DNA of 64,000 nucleotides. Origin: Pseudomonas leptonychotis. GTDB taxonomy: Bacteria; Pseudomonadota; Gammaproteobacteria; Pseudomonadales; Pseudomonadaceae. The stretch is from the NCBI RefSeq assembly GCF_004920405.1, contig NZ_RFLV01000003.1, forward strand, positions 372,001 to 436,000, read 5' to 3'. Shown piece by piece: positions 1-7,715 of this stretch. The position numbers and the translations under genes were made by a program. How positions within the stretch are numbered: the stretch's first letter is position 1; each line of letters opens with the position of its first letter. The notes beneath the pieces were generated by a model that was given only the letters and a program-made list of their open reading frames with translations, did no database searches and was not told the origin of the DNA.

Positions 1-438
1 CTGCTGCTTGGCCACCAGCACAGCAAGTTTGGCGTCGAACATCTGGCGCACGGCCGCGGTGTACACCTCGTAATTACGCTTAATTTCGGCGACCAGCTCA
101 GCACGTTGCGGGTCCGCCTGAGCGAGGCTTTCAAGTTGCTTGAAGCCTTCTGCAAACTCCCCAGCCCCTCTCTCGAAGTCATCGCGATAAGGTCGAATAT
201 CCGCTTCGCTTAACGCGTTAAAGCCCAGTGCGCTGAGATTAGCCAATTTGAGCAGGCGAATTTGCACTTTGTTGACTTCGGTAACAACGGGCACCGCTGT
301 TTCCTGCACCCGTTGATTGGACCGGCTGATGTCACTCAATGTCCACAATGACATTCCGCCGGATATCGTCAACAACACCAGAATAATGGCAAATCCAAAC
401 GCCACTTTCTGGTTGAAGCTCAATTTGAGACTGGGCAT
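1..438 (-). CDS. Methyl-accepting chemotaxis protein, N-terminal part (runs off the window)
   Basis: Only the first 146 codons lie in the window; the gene continues past position 1. I read it from ATG at 438 by translating the reverse strand: a short basic start (MPSLKLSFNQKVAF) is followed by one hydrophobic segment (about residues 13-32). Then comes a helical periplasmic stretch with a conserved-looking ETAVPVVTEVNKVQ region, typical of four-helix-bundle MCP sensor domains. The cytoplasmic signalling domain is not visible. It is the last gene seen of the minus-strand chemosensory operon starting at 3477 and lies 112 bp after the CheY-like gene. It probably provides a full-size receptor for this system. 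The family call is firm; the ligand is unknown. Confidence 0.8.
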   Translation of the reverse strand, partial: MPSLKLSFNQKVAFGFAIILVLLTISGGMSLWTLSDISRSNQRVQETAVPVVTEVNKVQIRLLKLANLSALGFNALSEADIRPYRDDFERGAGEFAEGFKQLESLAQADPQRAELVAEIKRNYEVYTAAVRQMFDAKLAVLVAKQQ

Positions 439-550
439 GCAACCACCATTTATTGGATATTTTGTTTTTATATTCCAACTAGCAAGCGAGGCCTCCAACA
501 CGACCGGCCAAGGTCGCTGGGTCGACGCGTGTGCAACCTAGGTATTACTG

Positions 551-919
551 TCAGCCGGCAACCAGTTTCTGAATTGCACCTAATGCATTGGCGCCGTTGA
601 AGGGTTTAACAATCCAGCCTTTGACCCCAGCCGCTTTACCCCGGCTTTTCATATTGGGGTCGTTTTCCGTGGTCAACATAATGATATTGACGGTCTGATT
701 GCCCAATTCGCTGCGGATTTTCTCGGCCATGGTCAAGCCATCCATATTCGGCATATTGACGTCCGATATCACCAGTTTGACCGCCGAATCCATCTTCAGC
801 TTGGTGAGCCCATCTTTGCCATCCACCGCGACCTCAACGCTAAAACCGTTATTTTTGAGGAATGCTGCCACTTCGTTACGGATTGCAGCGCTGTCATCTA
901 CTACGAGTATTTGTGCCAT
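551..919 (-). CDS. CheY-like single-domain response regulator
   Basis: The 122-residue product is one receiver domain and nothing else. All phosphorylation residues are present: acidic pair D8-D9, acceptor D53 in the ISDVNMPNMDG stretch, T83/T84, and K105 in IVKPF. It should accept phosphate from a CheA kinase that is not in the window and pass it to a motor or other target. It sits 67 bp downstream of the REC-CheX gene and 112 bp upstream of the MCP. Two CheX-type phosphatase candidates upstream make it the obvious substrate for dephosphorylation. It is the usual CheY length but is probably not the main flagellar CheY, which sits in the fli/che cluster in Pseudomonas (inference). Confidence 0.9.
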   Translation of the reverse strand: MAQILVVDDSAAIRNEVAAFLKNNGFSVEVAVDGKDGLTKLKMDSAVKLVISDVNMPNMDGLTMAEKIRSELGNQTVNIIMLTTENDPNMKSRGKAAGVKGWIVKPFNGANALGAIQKLVAG

Positions 920-986
920 TGGATTCAGCCTTACCTATTTTTATTGTTAAGCCTAAAAGCTAGAAATGCCCGCGCCCCTGGGTCAT

Positions 987-1979
987 CTAGAACAACTCCA
1001 GACAACCACTTTCTACCAGCTCTTCCACGCTGTTTTCGTCAGCCTGGCGATACTCTTCTGGCGACCAGCGGATATTGAAGATGAACTTCTGGTACAGCGT
1101 GACCGGGGCCAGCCGATCGTGACGATCGCGCAAGGTGTACTTGAAACACAGCTGAGAACGGTCGGTGCCAAAGGAGATGTACTCTTTGTACTGATTGACC
1201 GTGATCGGGACGCTGATACGGGTTTCCTCACCACTTTGCACAGGATGCAGGGCGAGTAAACGGGTGCGCAGCCCCCCCCATGCCAGGTTGGTAATCTCGC
1301 TCAGCATGCCCATCACATCGCGAAAATCGACATGCGTGCCATCAATAGACGTCCGCCCGTCCTTGATCAACTCGAGCATCGGCTGCTCTTCGGATTGCAC
1401 CATCATGTATCCGCTGAACCAGGGGGCCTCGACCGGCAACAAACTGAGGATGTCGCCATAGGTCAGCTTGTCCTTGACCAGATAAGGCAGCTCATTGCTC
1501 ACCTCGATATCGCGGAACAGGGCATTCAAGGAGCTATGGGTGATTTCTTCGATGCGGCGAATTAACGAGATAGGGTATTCGGTGTCGGCCAAGTACTGAT
1601 CGAGCAGCAGCTTGAAGCTTTCGGGACGTTCGATGTCATAGGCACCCGCGATGCCCTTGCGCGCCTCTGGGCTCAAATCATCCAGATCGCTGCGACCCTC
1701 GCGGCGGATAAAGATGGGGAGTTCCCGGCGTAACTGATGAATGTGTCGAGCCAGGGCAAACCCGTCGGCAATGCCGGAGGCCGGGTCCGTACAGCTTTCT
1801 GAAATCAGCACGGCGCCTAGGTCGATGTTACTTTCCAGCATGTTCATCGCCGAGTGCTGGGCTTGTTTCAAGCCAATCAGTCCATACTCGGCACACAAGG
1901 CCTTGAGCTCGACCTGGGCCGACGCCACATCCTCGAAGATCAACACCTTACTCACCAACTGCCTGTCAAAACCAATCAT
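987..1979 (-). CDS. Degenerate receiver fused to a CheX-like phosphatase domain
   Basis: The start is taken at ATG 1979 because an AGGGG ribosome site lies about 10 nt before it; the open frame runs further upstream into the preceding gene. Residues 10-130 resemble a receiver domain, but the key sites have changed. The acidic pair is E16-D17, the acceptor Asp is replaced by E61 (LISESCTD), and the usual Lys is an Arg (DIERP). Residues about 145-330 form a CheC/CheX-type domain with the ExxN signature E228-N231 followed by WGGL. The protein ends in CLELF, like its neighbour. The likely role is a CheY-P phosphatase or scaffold with a receiver that cannot be phosphorylated normally. Domain assignment comes from motifs only. 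Confidence 0.7.
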   Translation of the reverse strand: MIGFDRQLVSKVLIFEDVASAQVELKALCAEYGLIGLKQAQHSAMNMLESNIDLGAVLISESCTDPASGIADGFALARHIHQLRRELPIFIRREGRSDLDDLSPEARKGIAGAYDIERPESFKLLLDQYLADTEYPISLIRRIEEITHSSLNALFRDIEVSNELPYLVKDKLTYGDILSLLPVEAPWFSGYMMVQSEEQPMLELIKDGRTSIDGTHVDFRDVMGMLSEITNLAWGGLRTRLLALHPVQSGEETRISVPITVNQYKEYISFGTDRSQLCFKYTLRDRHDRLAPVTLYQKFIFNIRWSPEEYRQADENSVEELVESGCLELF

Positions 1980-2013
1980 CGTTACGCTACCCCTGCCATA
2001 AAAACCGGGTGGA

Positions 2014-2607
2014 CTAGAACAACTCCAGCTCGCCGGAACTGTCCGCTTCGCTGTCAATTTCACTGACATGTTCGTGGTAGTGCTGCAACGTCAGATCACC
2101 GTCATTCTTGAGGATGACCATAGCACTGGCGGCAAACAGTGAGGGCGCACCAACGGCCATTTGCGCACGCACATGCACGCTGTGGGCGAACTGCACGCTT
2201 ATGCTGCCATCAAAGCAGTGGCGATCGAGAAAGTTGGGGGTCGACATGCCCAGCGGCGGGCAACTGCTCTGCAAGTGACGCTTCAGGTTGCCACAGAAGC
2301 TGTTACTCATTTCCAGCAAGTAGTCGCTGTACTCAGACTCCTGCAGCTCTTCGACAGGGCTGCCCAGCGCATCCGCGACAAACTGGCGATTGGCCGCGTC
2401 CATAGAAAGATGCAGCAAGCACATGATCTTGAATTTGAACGACGAGACGGTAAGAACAATACAGCTCGCATGCTGCAACTCGGCAAACCCTTCTACCTTG
2501 GTGGTGACCCAGGGCACACCGGCGTCACACGACTTGAGGGTTTGCTCCAGCGCCACCTGCATCAGCTTGTAGAGCGTCGATTCGAGCTCGTAATTGGCTT
2601 TACGCAT
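2014..2607 (-). CDS. CheX-like chemotaxis phosphatase
   Basis: The 197-residue product shows the ExxN signature E99-N102 (EMSN, followed by SFCGNL). This is the catalytic helix motif of CheC/CheX/FliY phosphatases that hydrolyse CheY-P. A second, C-terminal half (about residues 120-175) shows the beta-rich VQFAHSVHVRAQMAVG stretch expected of the fold. It starts 3 bp after the upstream receptor gene stops, so the two are almost certainly co-translated. It ends in ELELF, nearly the same tail as the next gene (CLELF). The two CheX domains may act as a pair on the CheY-like protein encoded at 551-919. Family call moderate to good; activity untested. Confidence 0.7.
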   Translation of the reverse strand: MRKANYELESTLYKLMQVALEQTLKSCDAGVPWVTTKVEGFAELQHASCIVLTVSSFKFKIMCLLHLSMDAANRQFVADALGSPVEELQESEYSDYLLEMSNSFCGNLKRHLQSSCPPLGMSTPNFLDRHCFDGSISVQFAHSVHVRAQMAVGAPSLFAASAMVILKNDGDLTLQHYHEHVSEIDSEADSSGELELF

Positions 2608-2610
2608 GGT

Positions 2611-3477
2611 TTAGTCAGCACCTTGCAGGGTTTGCCCAAGGCTGTTGACCTGACTTTGCACACCATGAATGGCAGTCACAATCATATTGCCGCCGGCCTG
2701 CACGTCCTGAAACGCCAGGGTGGCGATCAAGGCATTCTTGTTCAGGTTAGTGCGGTAGTCCTCGTTGAGCGTCTCGGCGCTGGTAGACAACTTACGCACT
2801 TCGTCAGCTACTACGGCAAAGCCACGCCCAGACTCGCCGGCACGTGCAGCTTCAATAGCGGCGTTCAATGACAGAATGGCGATCTGCCCAACAATGTTTT
2901 TAAAGTCACCAATCTGCTTCTGCATGATCTTGTTGTGCACCATGATGCCGTTCATGCCTTCATGCCAGCGCTCGATGGTACTGGTGACATCCAACAACTC
3001 TTGCACCGCAGCCTTGATCAACAACATCTGGCTATTCATTTCGTGCAAACGATTTTTTCGGCTGTGCGTGTGCTGGTGCAGCTCTGCTTCGAGGGCCTGT
3101 CGCGTCTGCTCATGCTCCTGGCACAAGGCATTGCGCTCTTGCTCTGCTTGTTGCTGGGCCTGCTGCAGCGCGTGCTGTAACTCGGCAAGTTGTTGGCGGC
3201 TTTGCTGTTGCTGTTGCGCCAACACTTCAGGTTCGACCAACGTCCGGCATTTCGCCTCACTGGCGGCTAATGCCTGGCGCACAGCCGCCAATGCCTGAGC
3301 ATGCTTGCTGTGCATCCACCAAAAACCGGCACCTACAACCAGCAGCAGGAGCACCAGATTGACGATGCCAAACAACGAGCTTTCGCCGGTCAGGCTGCCT
3401 CCGGTAACGGCGGCAGTGCCAAACAGGTGACCGAAGGTGTTTGAGACGGTGGCGGGGGCAGTGAGCGACAACGACAT
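2611..3477 (-). CDS. Short MCP-like protein without a periplasmic sensor domain
   Basis: The start is ATG 3477, with GAGATC about 8 nt upstream; an in-frame ATG at 3498 has no clear ribosome site. The 288-residue product has one membrane segment (about residues 38-58) and a Gln/Glu-rich coiled coil (about 75-140, with QQQQQ runs). Next comes the receptor tip ([27 protein letters not shown]), about residues 205-235. It has no periplasmic ligand domain, no HAMP domain, and much shorter cytoplasmic arms than a normal MCP. It heads the operon and may organise CheA/CheW arrays or sense a cytoplasmic or membrane signal. It is unlikely to be a truncated gene because the frame is intact and tightly followed by cheX. 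Confidence 0.75.
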   Translation of the reverse strand: MSLSLTAPATVSNTFGHLFGTAAVTGGSLTGESSLFGIVNLVLLLLVVGAGFWWMHSKHAQALAAVRQALAASEAKCRTLVEPEVLAQQQQQSRQQLAELQHALQQAQQQAEQERNALCQEHEQTRQALEAELHQHTHSRKNRLHEMNSQMLLIKAAVQELLDVTSTIERWHEGMNGIMVHNKIMQKQIGDFKNIVGQIAILSLNAAIEAARAGESGRGFAVVADEVRKLSTSAETLNEDYRTNLNKNALIATLAFQDVQAGGNMIVTAIHGVQSQVNSLGQTLQGAD

Positions 3478-3793
3478 AAATGATCTCGATAAATACATTC
3501 AGCAACGTTTGGCGCACAGCTATCGCCAACCCAGTCGAACTTGACGCACCACGCTTCACGCGGGCCGGCAAACCCTCACCGCAGAGCCGCGGCAGCCCCT
3601 GCTCGACACATCCCTGTTAATGCTAGCTATCTGCTGCCTGAACACAAACTTGAGCGGCAAAAGGCGGCATTGAAAAAAATGACGCCAAAAAACATGTGCA
3701 TCCGAGACTAACCCTTGGTTTAGACAAAATCCACTGGAAAACTGGCCATACGCCAGCATTTATCGGGCAGTCTTGACGGGGGGAAGCAACTTT
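3478..3793. other. Intergenic region upstream of the chemosensory operon
   Basis: These 316 bases lie between the start of the small receptor gene and the stop of eatR, both on the minus strand, so they should hold the promoter of the chemosensory operon. I see no convincing sigma-70, sigma-54 or FliA promoter and no strong terminator after eatR. The stretch CCCGATAA on the minus strand near 3760 resembles a FliA -10 box, but no matching -35 lies at the right distance. No supported gene lies here. Confidence 0.5.
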
Positions 3794-5692
3794 TCAGATG
3801 GCGCGCGCCACCCCATGCTTGCGCAGCTTGCGGTACAAGGTATTGCGGCTAATGCCCAACTGCTCAGCGCTGCGGCTCATGTGCCAATGCTGCGCCTCTA
3901 GGACCGCCAGTAGGGCCTGCCGCTCGGCGTCGCCCAGCTGGTCTGGCTTGGGGGCGGGCAACTGAGCAAGCGCCGGTCGCGCATGGCGAATTTCCGCAGG
4001 CAGTTCGCCATAGCTGACCACTCCGCACTCGCACAGCGCGCAGAGCGTGCGCAGCACATTACGCAGCTGGCGCACATTACCTGGCCAGGGATACGCGTGC
4101 AGTGCCTCGCGCGCGCGCTCATCGAGACGCACCGGTTGCCCGCGTGCTTCCTCAGCCAGAAGAAAATCCAGTAACTCGCGCCTATCGCTACGCACGCGTA
4201 GCGCAGGCAACTCAATCACCAAGCCATTGAGGCGATAGAACAGGTCCTCACGGAACTGCCCGCTGGCCACTCGCTCGGCGAGGTCGCGGTGGCTGGCACT
4301 GATCACCCGCACATCGATGGCCTGCGCTGCGCCACCAATTGGCTCGACGCAACGCTCTTCCAGCACCCGTAACAATCGAGTTTGCAGGGGCAGCGGCATG
4401 TCGCCGATCTCATCAAGAAACAAGGTACCGCCATCGGCCTGCTGCAATTTGCCACGCATACCTTCCTTGCGTGCGCCGGTGAAGCTGCCGCCGCGATAAC
4501 CGAATAGCTCACTCTCGATCAGGCTCTCAGGAATCGATGCACAATTAAGCGCGACAAAGGGCTTGCCGCCACGCGAGCTGACCTGGTGCAGAGCCTTGGC
4601 AAAGGCCTCCTTGCCGGTGCCAGTCTCGCCGCCGATCAACAACGGCACATCACGCTCATACACCCGTAACGCGCGGCGAAAATCGTTTTGCAACGCGGGA
4701 TCGGCCAGGCACAAGCCCGGGGTCGCTAATCCTCCTGCGTTCAACGCTTGCACCCTGCGCCGTGGCTGACCACGGAGCATGGCGAAGAGCTGCTGACCGC
4801 GCTGGGTATACAGCGGCCAACTGGCGCTGGGCTGCGGCGAGGCGCGACCGAGCAGGTCATCCAGGTGGCAGTCAAATACCTCTATTAATGTGCGGCCGAG
4901 CAGCTGCTTACGCGACAAGCCCAGCAAGTTGATCGCACTCTGGTTCACTGCACGTACCCGGCCGTCGCCATCAAAGGCCAGCAAACCCTCACTGAATTGA
5001 CCGATGTATTCGGCCTGGGCGTGAAAACGTAACAGCCACTCGCTCTCAAAGCTGCGCAGAAAATGACAGCCTTCAATCGCCTTGGCCGACAAGTTAACCA
5101 AGGCCATGGTGTGGAACTGGCTTTGTCGCGACACGTCATGCCGCGCCGAGGACACGTCCAGCACCGCCAGCAGTTCGCCATGGGGGTCGAATACCGGGCT
5201 GGCAGAACACGTCAGTCCGGTATGCCGGCTGCGGAAATGCTCGTTCTGGTGAATGGTCAGCGCTTGGCGTTCGACCAGGCAGGTGCCGATGCCATTAGTG
5301 CCTTCGCAGGCCTCGCTCCAGTCGGCGCCCAACCATAGGCCTGCCTGTTCGAAGGTACGTTTTTCCGCCTGCTCGGTGACGCAATTGAGGATCACCCCAC
5401 GCGCATCGGTCAGCAGCACGGCATGACCACTGCCGGCCAGCTGGCGATGCAGGCTGTTCATCTCGTTATTGGAAATTTCCAACACCTGCTGCAACTCTTC
5501 GCGCCGCTCGAGCATCCGCGCGTGCTCGATCACCGCCGGCGGCATGCTCTGCGCCGGATCAAGGTGATGCTGTTGCAGGCAGCGCAGCCATGAGCGCGCC
5601 ACCGAAGAATCGCTTGCGGGACCGGCGAGTTGGCCGCGCCCTTGGGCCACCGTCAGCACCTGCTGGGCGTGACGAGTTGCTGAGTTGTGCAT
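3794..5692 (-). CDS. eatR: Sigma-54-dependent activator of ethanolamine catabolism (AcoR/EatR family)
   Basis: The start is ATG 5692, with GGAG about 12 nt upstream, giving 632 residues. The N-terminal part (to about 190) is a GAF-like sensor with the AcoR-type EACEGTNGIGTCL stretch, followed by a PAS-like segment (about 210-270). The AAA+ core has Walker A GGETGTGKE, the sigma-54-contacting loop as ESELFGYRGGSFTGA (GAFTGA variant with Ser for Ala) and Walker B GGTLFLDEIGDMP. A Fis-type helix-turn-helix ends the protein (AEQLGISRNTLYRKLR). It is divergent from the ethanolamine genes and matches P. aeruginosa PA4021 (EatR) in position and family. It should activate the promoters at 5904 and 7615 when ethanolamine is present. 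Confidence 0.9.
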   Translation of the reverse strand: MHNSATRHAQQVLTVAQGRGQLAGPASDSSVARSWLRCLQQHHLDPAQSMPPAVIEHARMLERREELQQVLEISNNEMNSLHRQLAGSGHAVLLTDARGVILNCVTEQAEKRTFEQAGLWLGADWSEACEGTNGIGTCLVERQALTIHQNEHFRSRHTGLTCSASPVFDPHGELLAVLDVSSARHDVSRQSQFHTMALVNLSAKAIEGCHFLRSFESEWLLRFHAQAEYIGQFSEGLLAFDGDGRVRAVNQSAINLLGLSRKQLLGRTLIEVFDCHLDDLLGRASPQPSASWPLYTQRGQQLFAMLRGQPRRRVQALNAGGLATPGLCLADPALQNDFRRALRVYERDVPLLIGGETGTGKEAFAKALHQVSSRGGKPFVALNCASIPESLIESELFGYRGGSFTGARKEGMRGKLQQADGGTLFLDEIGDMPLPLQTRLLRVLEERCVEPIGGAAQAIDVRVISASHRDLAERVASGQFREDLFYRLNGLVIELPALRVRSDRRELLDFLLAEEARGQPVRLDERAREALHAYPWPGNVRQLRNVLRTLCALCECGVVSYGELPAEIRHARPALAQLPAPKPDQLGDAERQALLAVLEAQHWHMSRSAEQLGISRNTLYRKLRKHGVARAI

Positions 5693-5785
5693 TGTTATTG
5701 TTCTCCACTGTGGAGGTGCACGTGATAGCCGAGCATCTACCAGCCGCCGAGCCATTGCAAGACAGCCCGACCGGCGAGTCACGGC

Positions 5786-5838
5786 TTGTATCGCCCCTGG
5801 CACAAAGTGTCACCCCACCCTGTATCACCGGCGATACA
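5786..5838. promoter_or_regulatory. Candidate EatR activator sites (TGTATC repeats)
   Basis: A perfect inverted repeat TGTATC-N6-GATACA lies at 5821-5838. A second TGTATC half-site at 5787-5792 sits inside a looser TTGT-N12-ACAA dyad (5786-5805), and TGTCACC lies at 5808-5814. A further TGTATCACC copy starts at 5953. The cluster lies 65-120 bp upstream of the -24 element at 5904, the usual place for an enhancer-binding activator. AcoR-type regulators bind TGTCAC-like dyads, which fits. Assignment to EatR is inference. Confidence 0.5.
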
Positions 5839-5903
5839 TACGCCCGCCAACAGCCACCCTAAAAAACCAACGCACAGGCTCTATTTCGGGCATTCACAAC
5901 TCC

Positions 5904-5919
5904 TGGCCCGGTGCTTGCT
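5904..5919 (+). promoter_or_regulatory. Sigma-54 (-24/-12) promoter of the ethanolamine operon
   Basis: TGGCCCG-GTGC-TTGCT matches the sigma-54 consensus TGGCACG-N4-TTGCW at all but one position, with GG and GC at the correct spacing. Transcription should start near 5931, about 60 nt before the aldehyde dehydrogenase start. The divergent enhancer-binding protein gene supports it. Confidence 0.85.
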
Positions 5920-5993
5920 CTAGCTCTGGTTAAGCGCCACAGCGCTCTTCGCTGTATCACCAGAATAAGCATAAGAACCAGGAGACACTCAGC

Positions 5994-7514
5994 ATGCGTT
6001 ACGCCCATCCCGGCACCGAAGGTGCACTCGTTTCGTTTAAATCCCGCTACGGCAACTTTATCGGCGGCGAATTTGTGGCCCCGGTAAAAGGCCAGTACTT
6101 CACCAACATTTCACCGGTCAACGGCCTGCCGATTGCCGAATTCCCGCGCTCCAGCGCCGAGGACATCGACAAAGCCCTGGATGCCGCCCATGCCGCCGCC
6201 GATGCCTGGGGCCAGACCTCAGTGCAGGAGCGCTCACTGACCCTGTTGAAGATTGCCGACCGCATTGAAGCCAATCTGGAAATGCTCGCCATCACCGAAA
6301 CCTGGGACAACGGCAAGGCCGTACGCGAAACCCTGAACGCCGATATCCCTCTGGCCGCCGACCACTTCCGTTACTTCGCTGGCTGCCTGCGCGCCCAGGA
6401 AGGCAGCGCCGCCGAGATTGACGGCAACACCGTGGCCTACCACATCCATGAACCGCTGGGCGTGGTTGGGCAGATCATCCCGTGGAACTTCCCAATCCTG
6501 ATGGCCGCGTGGAAACTCGCCCCTGCCCTGGCTGCCGGCAACTGCGTGGTACTGAAACCCGCCGAGCAAACGCCACTGGGCATCAGCGTGCTGATGGAGC
6601 TGATCGGCGACCTGCTGCCGCCCGGCGTACTCAACGTGGTACAGGGCTACGGCAAAGAAGCTGGCGAAGCTCTGGCCACCAGCAAACGCATCGCCAAGAT
6701 CGCCTTTACCGGTTCGACCCCGGTGGGCGCGCACATCATGAAATGCGCCGCCGAGAACATCATCCCGAGCACCGTGGAGCTGGGCGGCAAATCGCCGAAT
6801 ATCTTCTTCGAAGACATCATGCAGGCCGAGCAAAGCTTTATCGAAAAAGCCGCCGAAGGCCTGGTGCTGGCCTTCTTCAACCAAGGTGAGGTGTGCACTT
6901 GCCCATCACGCGCTCTGGTGCAGGAGTCGATCTACCCCGCCTTTATGAAAGAGGTGATGAAGAAGGTTGAGCAGATCAAGCGCGGCGACCCGCTGGACAC
7001 CGACACCATGGTTGGCGCTCAAGCCTCCGAGCAACAGTTCGACAAAATCCTCAGCTACCTGGAAATCGCCAAGCAGGAAGGTGCCGAGCTGCTGACCGGA
7101 GGCAGCGTAGAAAAACTCAGCGGCACCTTGGGTGGCGGTTACTACATCCAGCCGACTCTGCTCAAGGGTCACAACAAGATGCGCGTGTTTCAGGAAGAGA
7201 TCTTCGGCCCGGTCGTCAGCGTCACCACCTTCAAGGACGAAGCCGAAGCCCTGGCGATTGCCAACGACACCGAGTTCGGTCTCGGCGCCGGCCTGTGGAC
7301 CCGCGACATCAACCGCGCCTATCGCATGGGCCGGGCGATCAAAGCCGGGCGCGTGTGGACCAACTGCTACCACCTGTACCCGGCTCACGCCGCGTTCGGT
7401 GGCTACAAAAAGTCCGGCGTCGGCCGTGAAACCCACAAGGTGGCGCTCGAACACTATCAGCAGACCAAGAACCTGCTGGTGAGCTACGACACCAACCCAC
7501 TGGGCTTTTTCTAG
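5994..7514 (+). CDS. exaC: NAD-dependent aldehyde dehydrogenase (acetaldehyde oxidation)
   Basis: The 506-residue product is nearly identical in length and sequence to P. aeruginosa ExaC/PA4022. It oxidises acetaldehyde, the product of ethanolamine ammonia-lyase, to acetate with NAD+. Visible hallmarks are the PWNFP cofactor segment, GSTPVG, the general base in VELGGKSPN (about 262), and the catalytic Cys in GEVCTCPSR (about 300). AGGAGA lies 11 nt before the ATG. It is the first gene of the plus-strand ethanolamine set, transcribed from the sigma-54 promoter at 5904. ExaC is also known for ethanol oxidation, so it may serve both pathways. A 9-bp hairpin follows the gene. Confidence 0.93.
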   Translation: MRYAHPGTEGALVSFKSRYGNFIGGEFVAPVKGQYFTNISPVNGLPIAEFPRSSAEDIDKALDAAHAAADAWGQTSVQERSLTLLKIADRIEANLEMLAITETWDNGKAVRETLNADIPLAADHFRYFAGCLRAQEGSAAEIDGNTVAYHIHEPLGVVGQIIPWNFPILMAAWKLAPALAAGNCVVLKPAEQTPLGISVLMELIGDLLPPGVLNVVQGYGKEAGEALATSKRIAKIAFTGSTPVGAHIMKCAAENIIPSTVELGGKSPNIFFEDIMQAEQSFIEKAAEGLVLAFFNQGEVCTCPSRALVQESIYPAFMKEVMKKVEQIKRGDPLDTDTMVGAQASEQQFDKILSYLEIAKQEGAELLTGGSVEKLSGTLGGGYYIQPTLLKGHNKMRVFQEEIFGPVVSVTTFKDEAEALAIANDTEFGLGAGLWTRDINRAYRMGRAIKAGRVWTNCYHLYPAHAAFGGYKKSGVGRETHKVALEHYQQTKNLLVSYDTNPLGFF

Positions 7515-7519
7515 CCCCA

Positions 7520-7541
7520 GCAGGCGCTACCAAGCGCCTGC
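7520..7541 (+). terminator. Hairpin after the aldehyde dehydrogenase gene
   Basis: GCAGGCGCT-ACCA-AGCGCCTGC is a perfect 9-bp stem with a 4-nt loop, 6 bp after the stop codon. It lacks a T-run, so it is more likely an RNA-stabilising or attenuating hairpin than a strong intrinsic terminator. The second sigma-54 promoter lies just downstream. Confidence 0.45.
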
Positions 7542-7614
7542 GCAACCGCAGTCGATGCCGCAAAACGACATCGACCTGCCAGCTCGCGCCTCAGGTCTAG
7601 TCCAGAGGCGCAGT

Positions 7615-7630
7615 TGGCATAACGGTTGCT
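7615..7630 (+). promoter_or_regulatory. Second sigma-54 promoter, before the permease gene
   Basis: TGGCATA-ACGG-TTGCT fits the sigma-54 consensus with correct spacing. It lies about 85 bp upstream of the permease ATG at 7716, giving a predicted start near 7642. This would let the permease and lyase genes be driven independently of the dehydrogenase, probably also by EatR. Confidence 0.7.
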
Positions 7631-7715
7631 GCTCCACCGGGTAACTCTCTTCCCTCACATACCTACACGCCTGGCCGGGCCTGCGCTGCGGCCAGCGTGT
7701 TGATAAGGAACTCCC

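Noticed and set aside
3556..3759. Small reverse open frame of 67 codons
   Set aside because: No ribosome site, no family resemblance and unlikely composition; it lies in the probable promoter region.
3755..3800. FliA (sigma-28)-like -10 box CCCGATAA upstream of the chemosensory operon
   Set aside because: No -35 element lies at the required spacing; the nearest AAAAGTTG is about 20 bp away, not 11, and inside the eatR 3' end.
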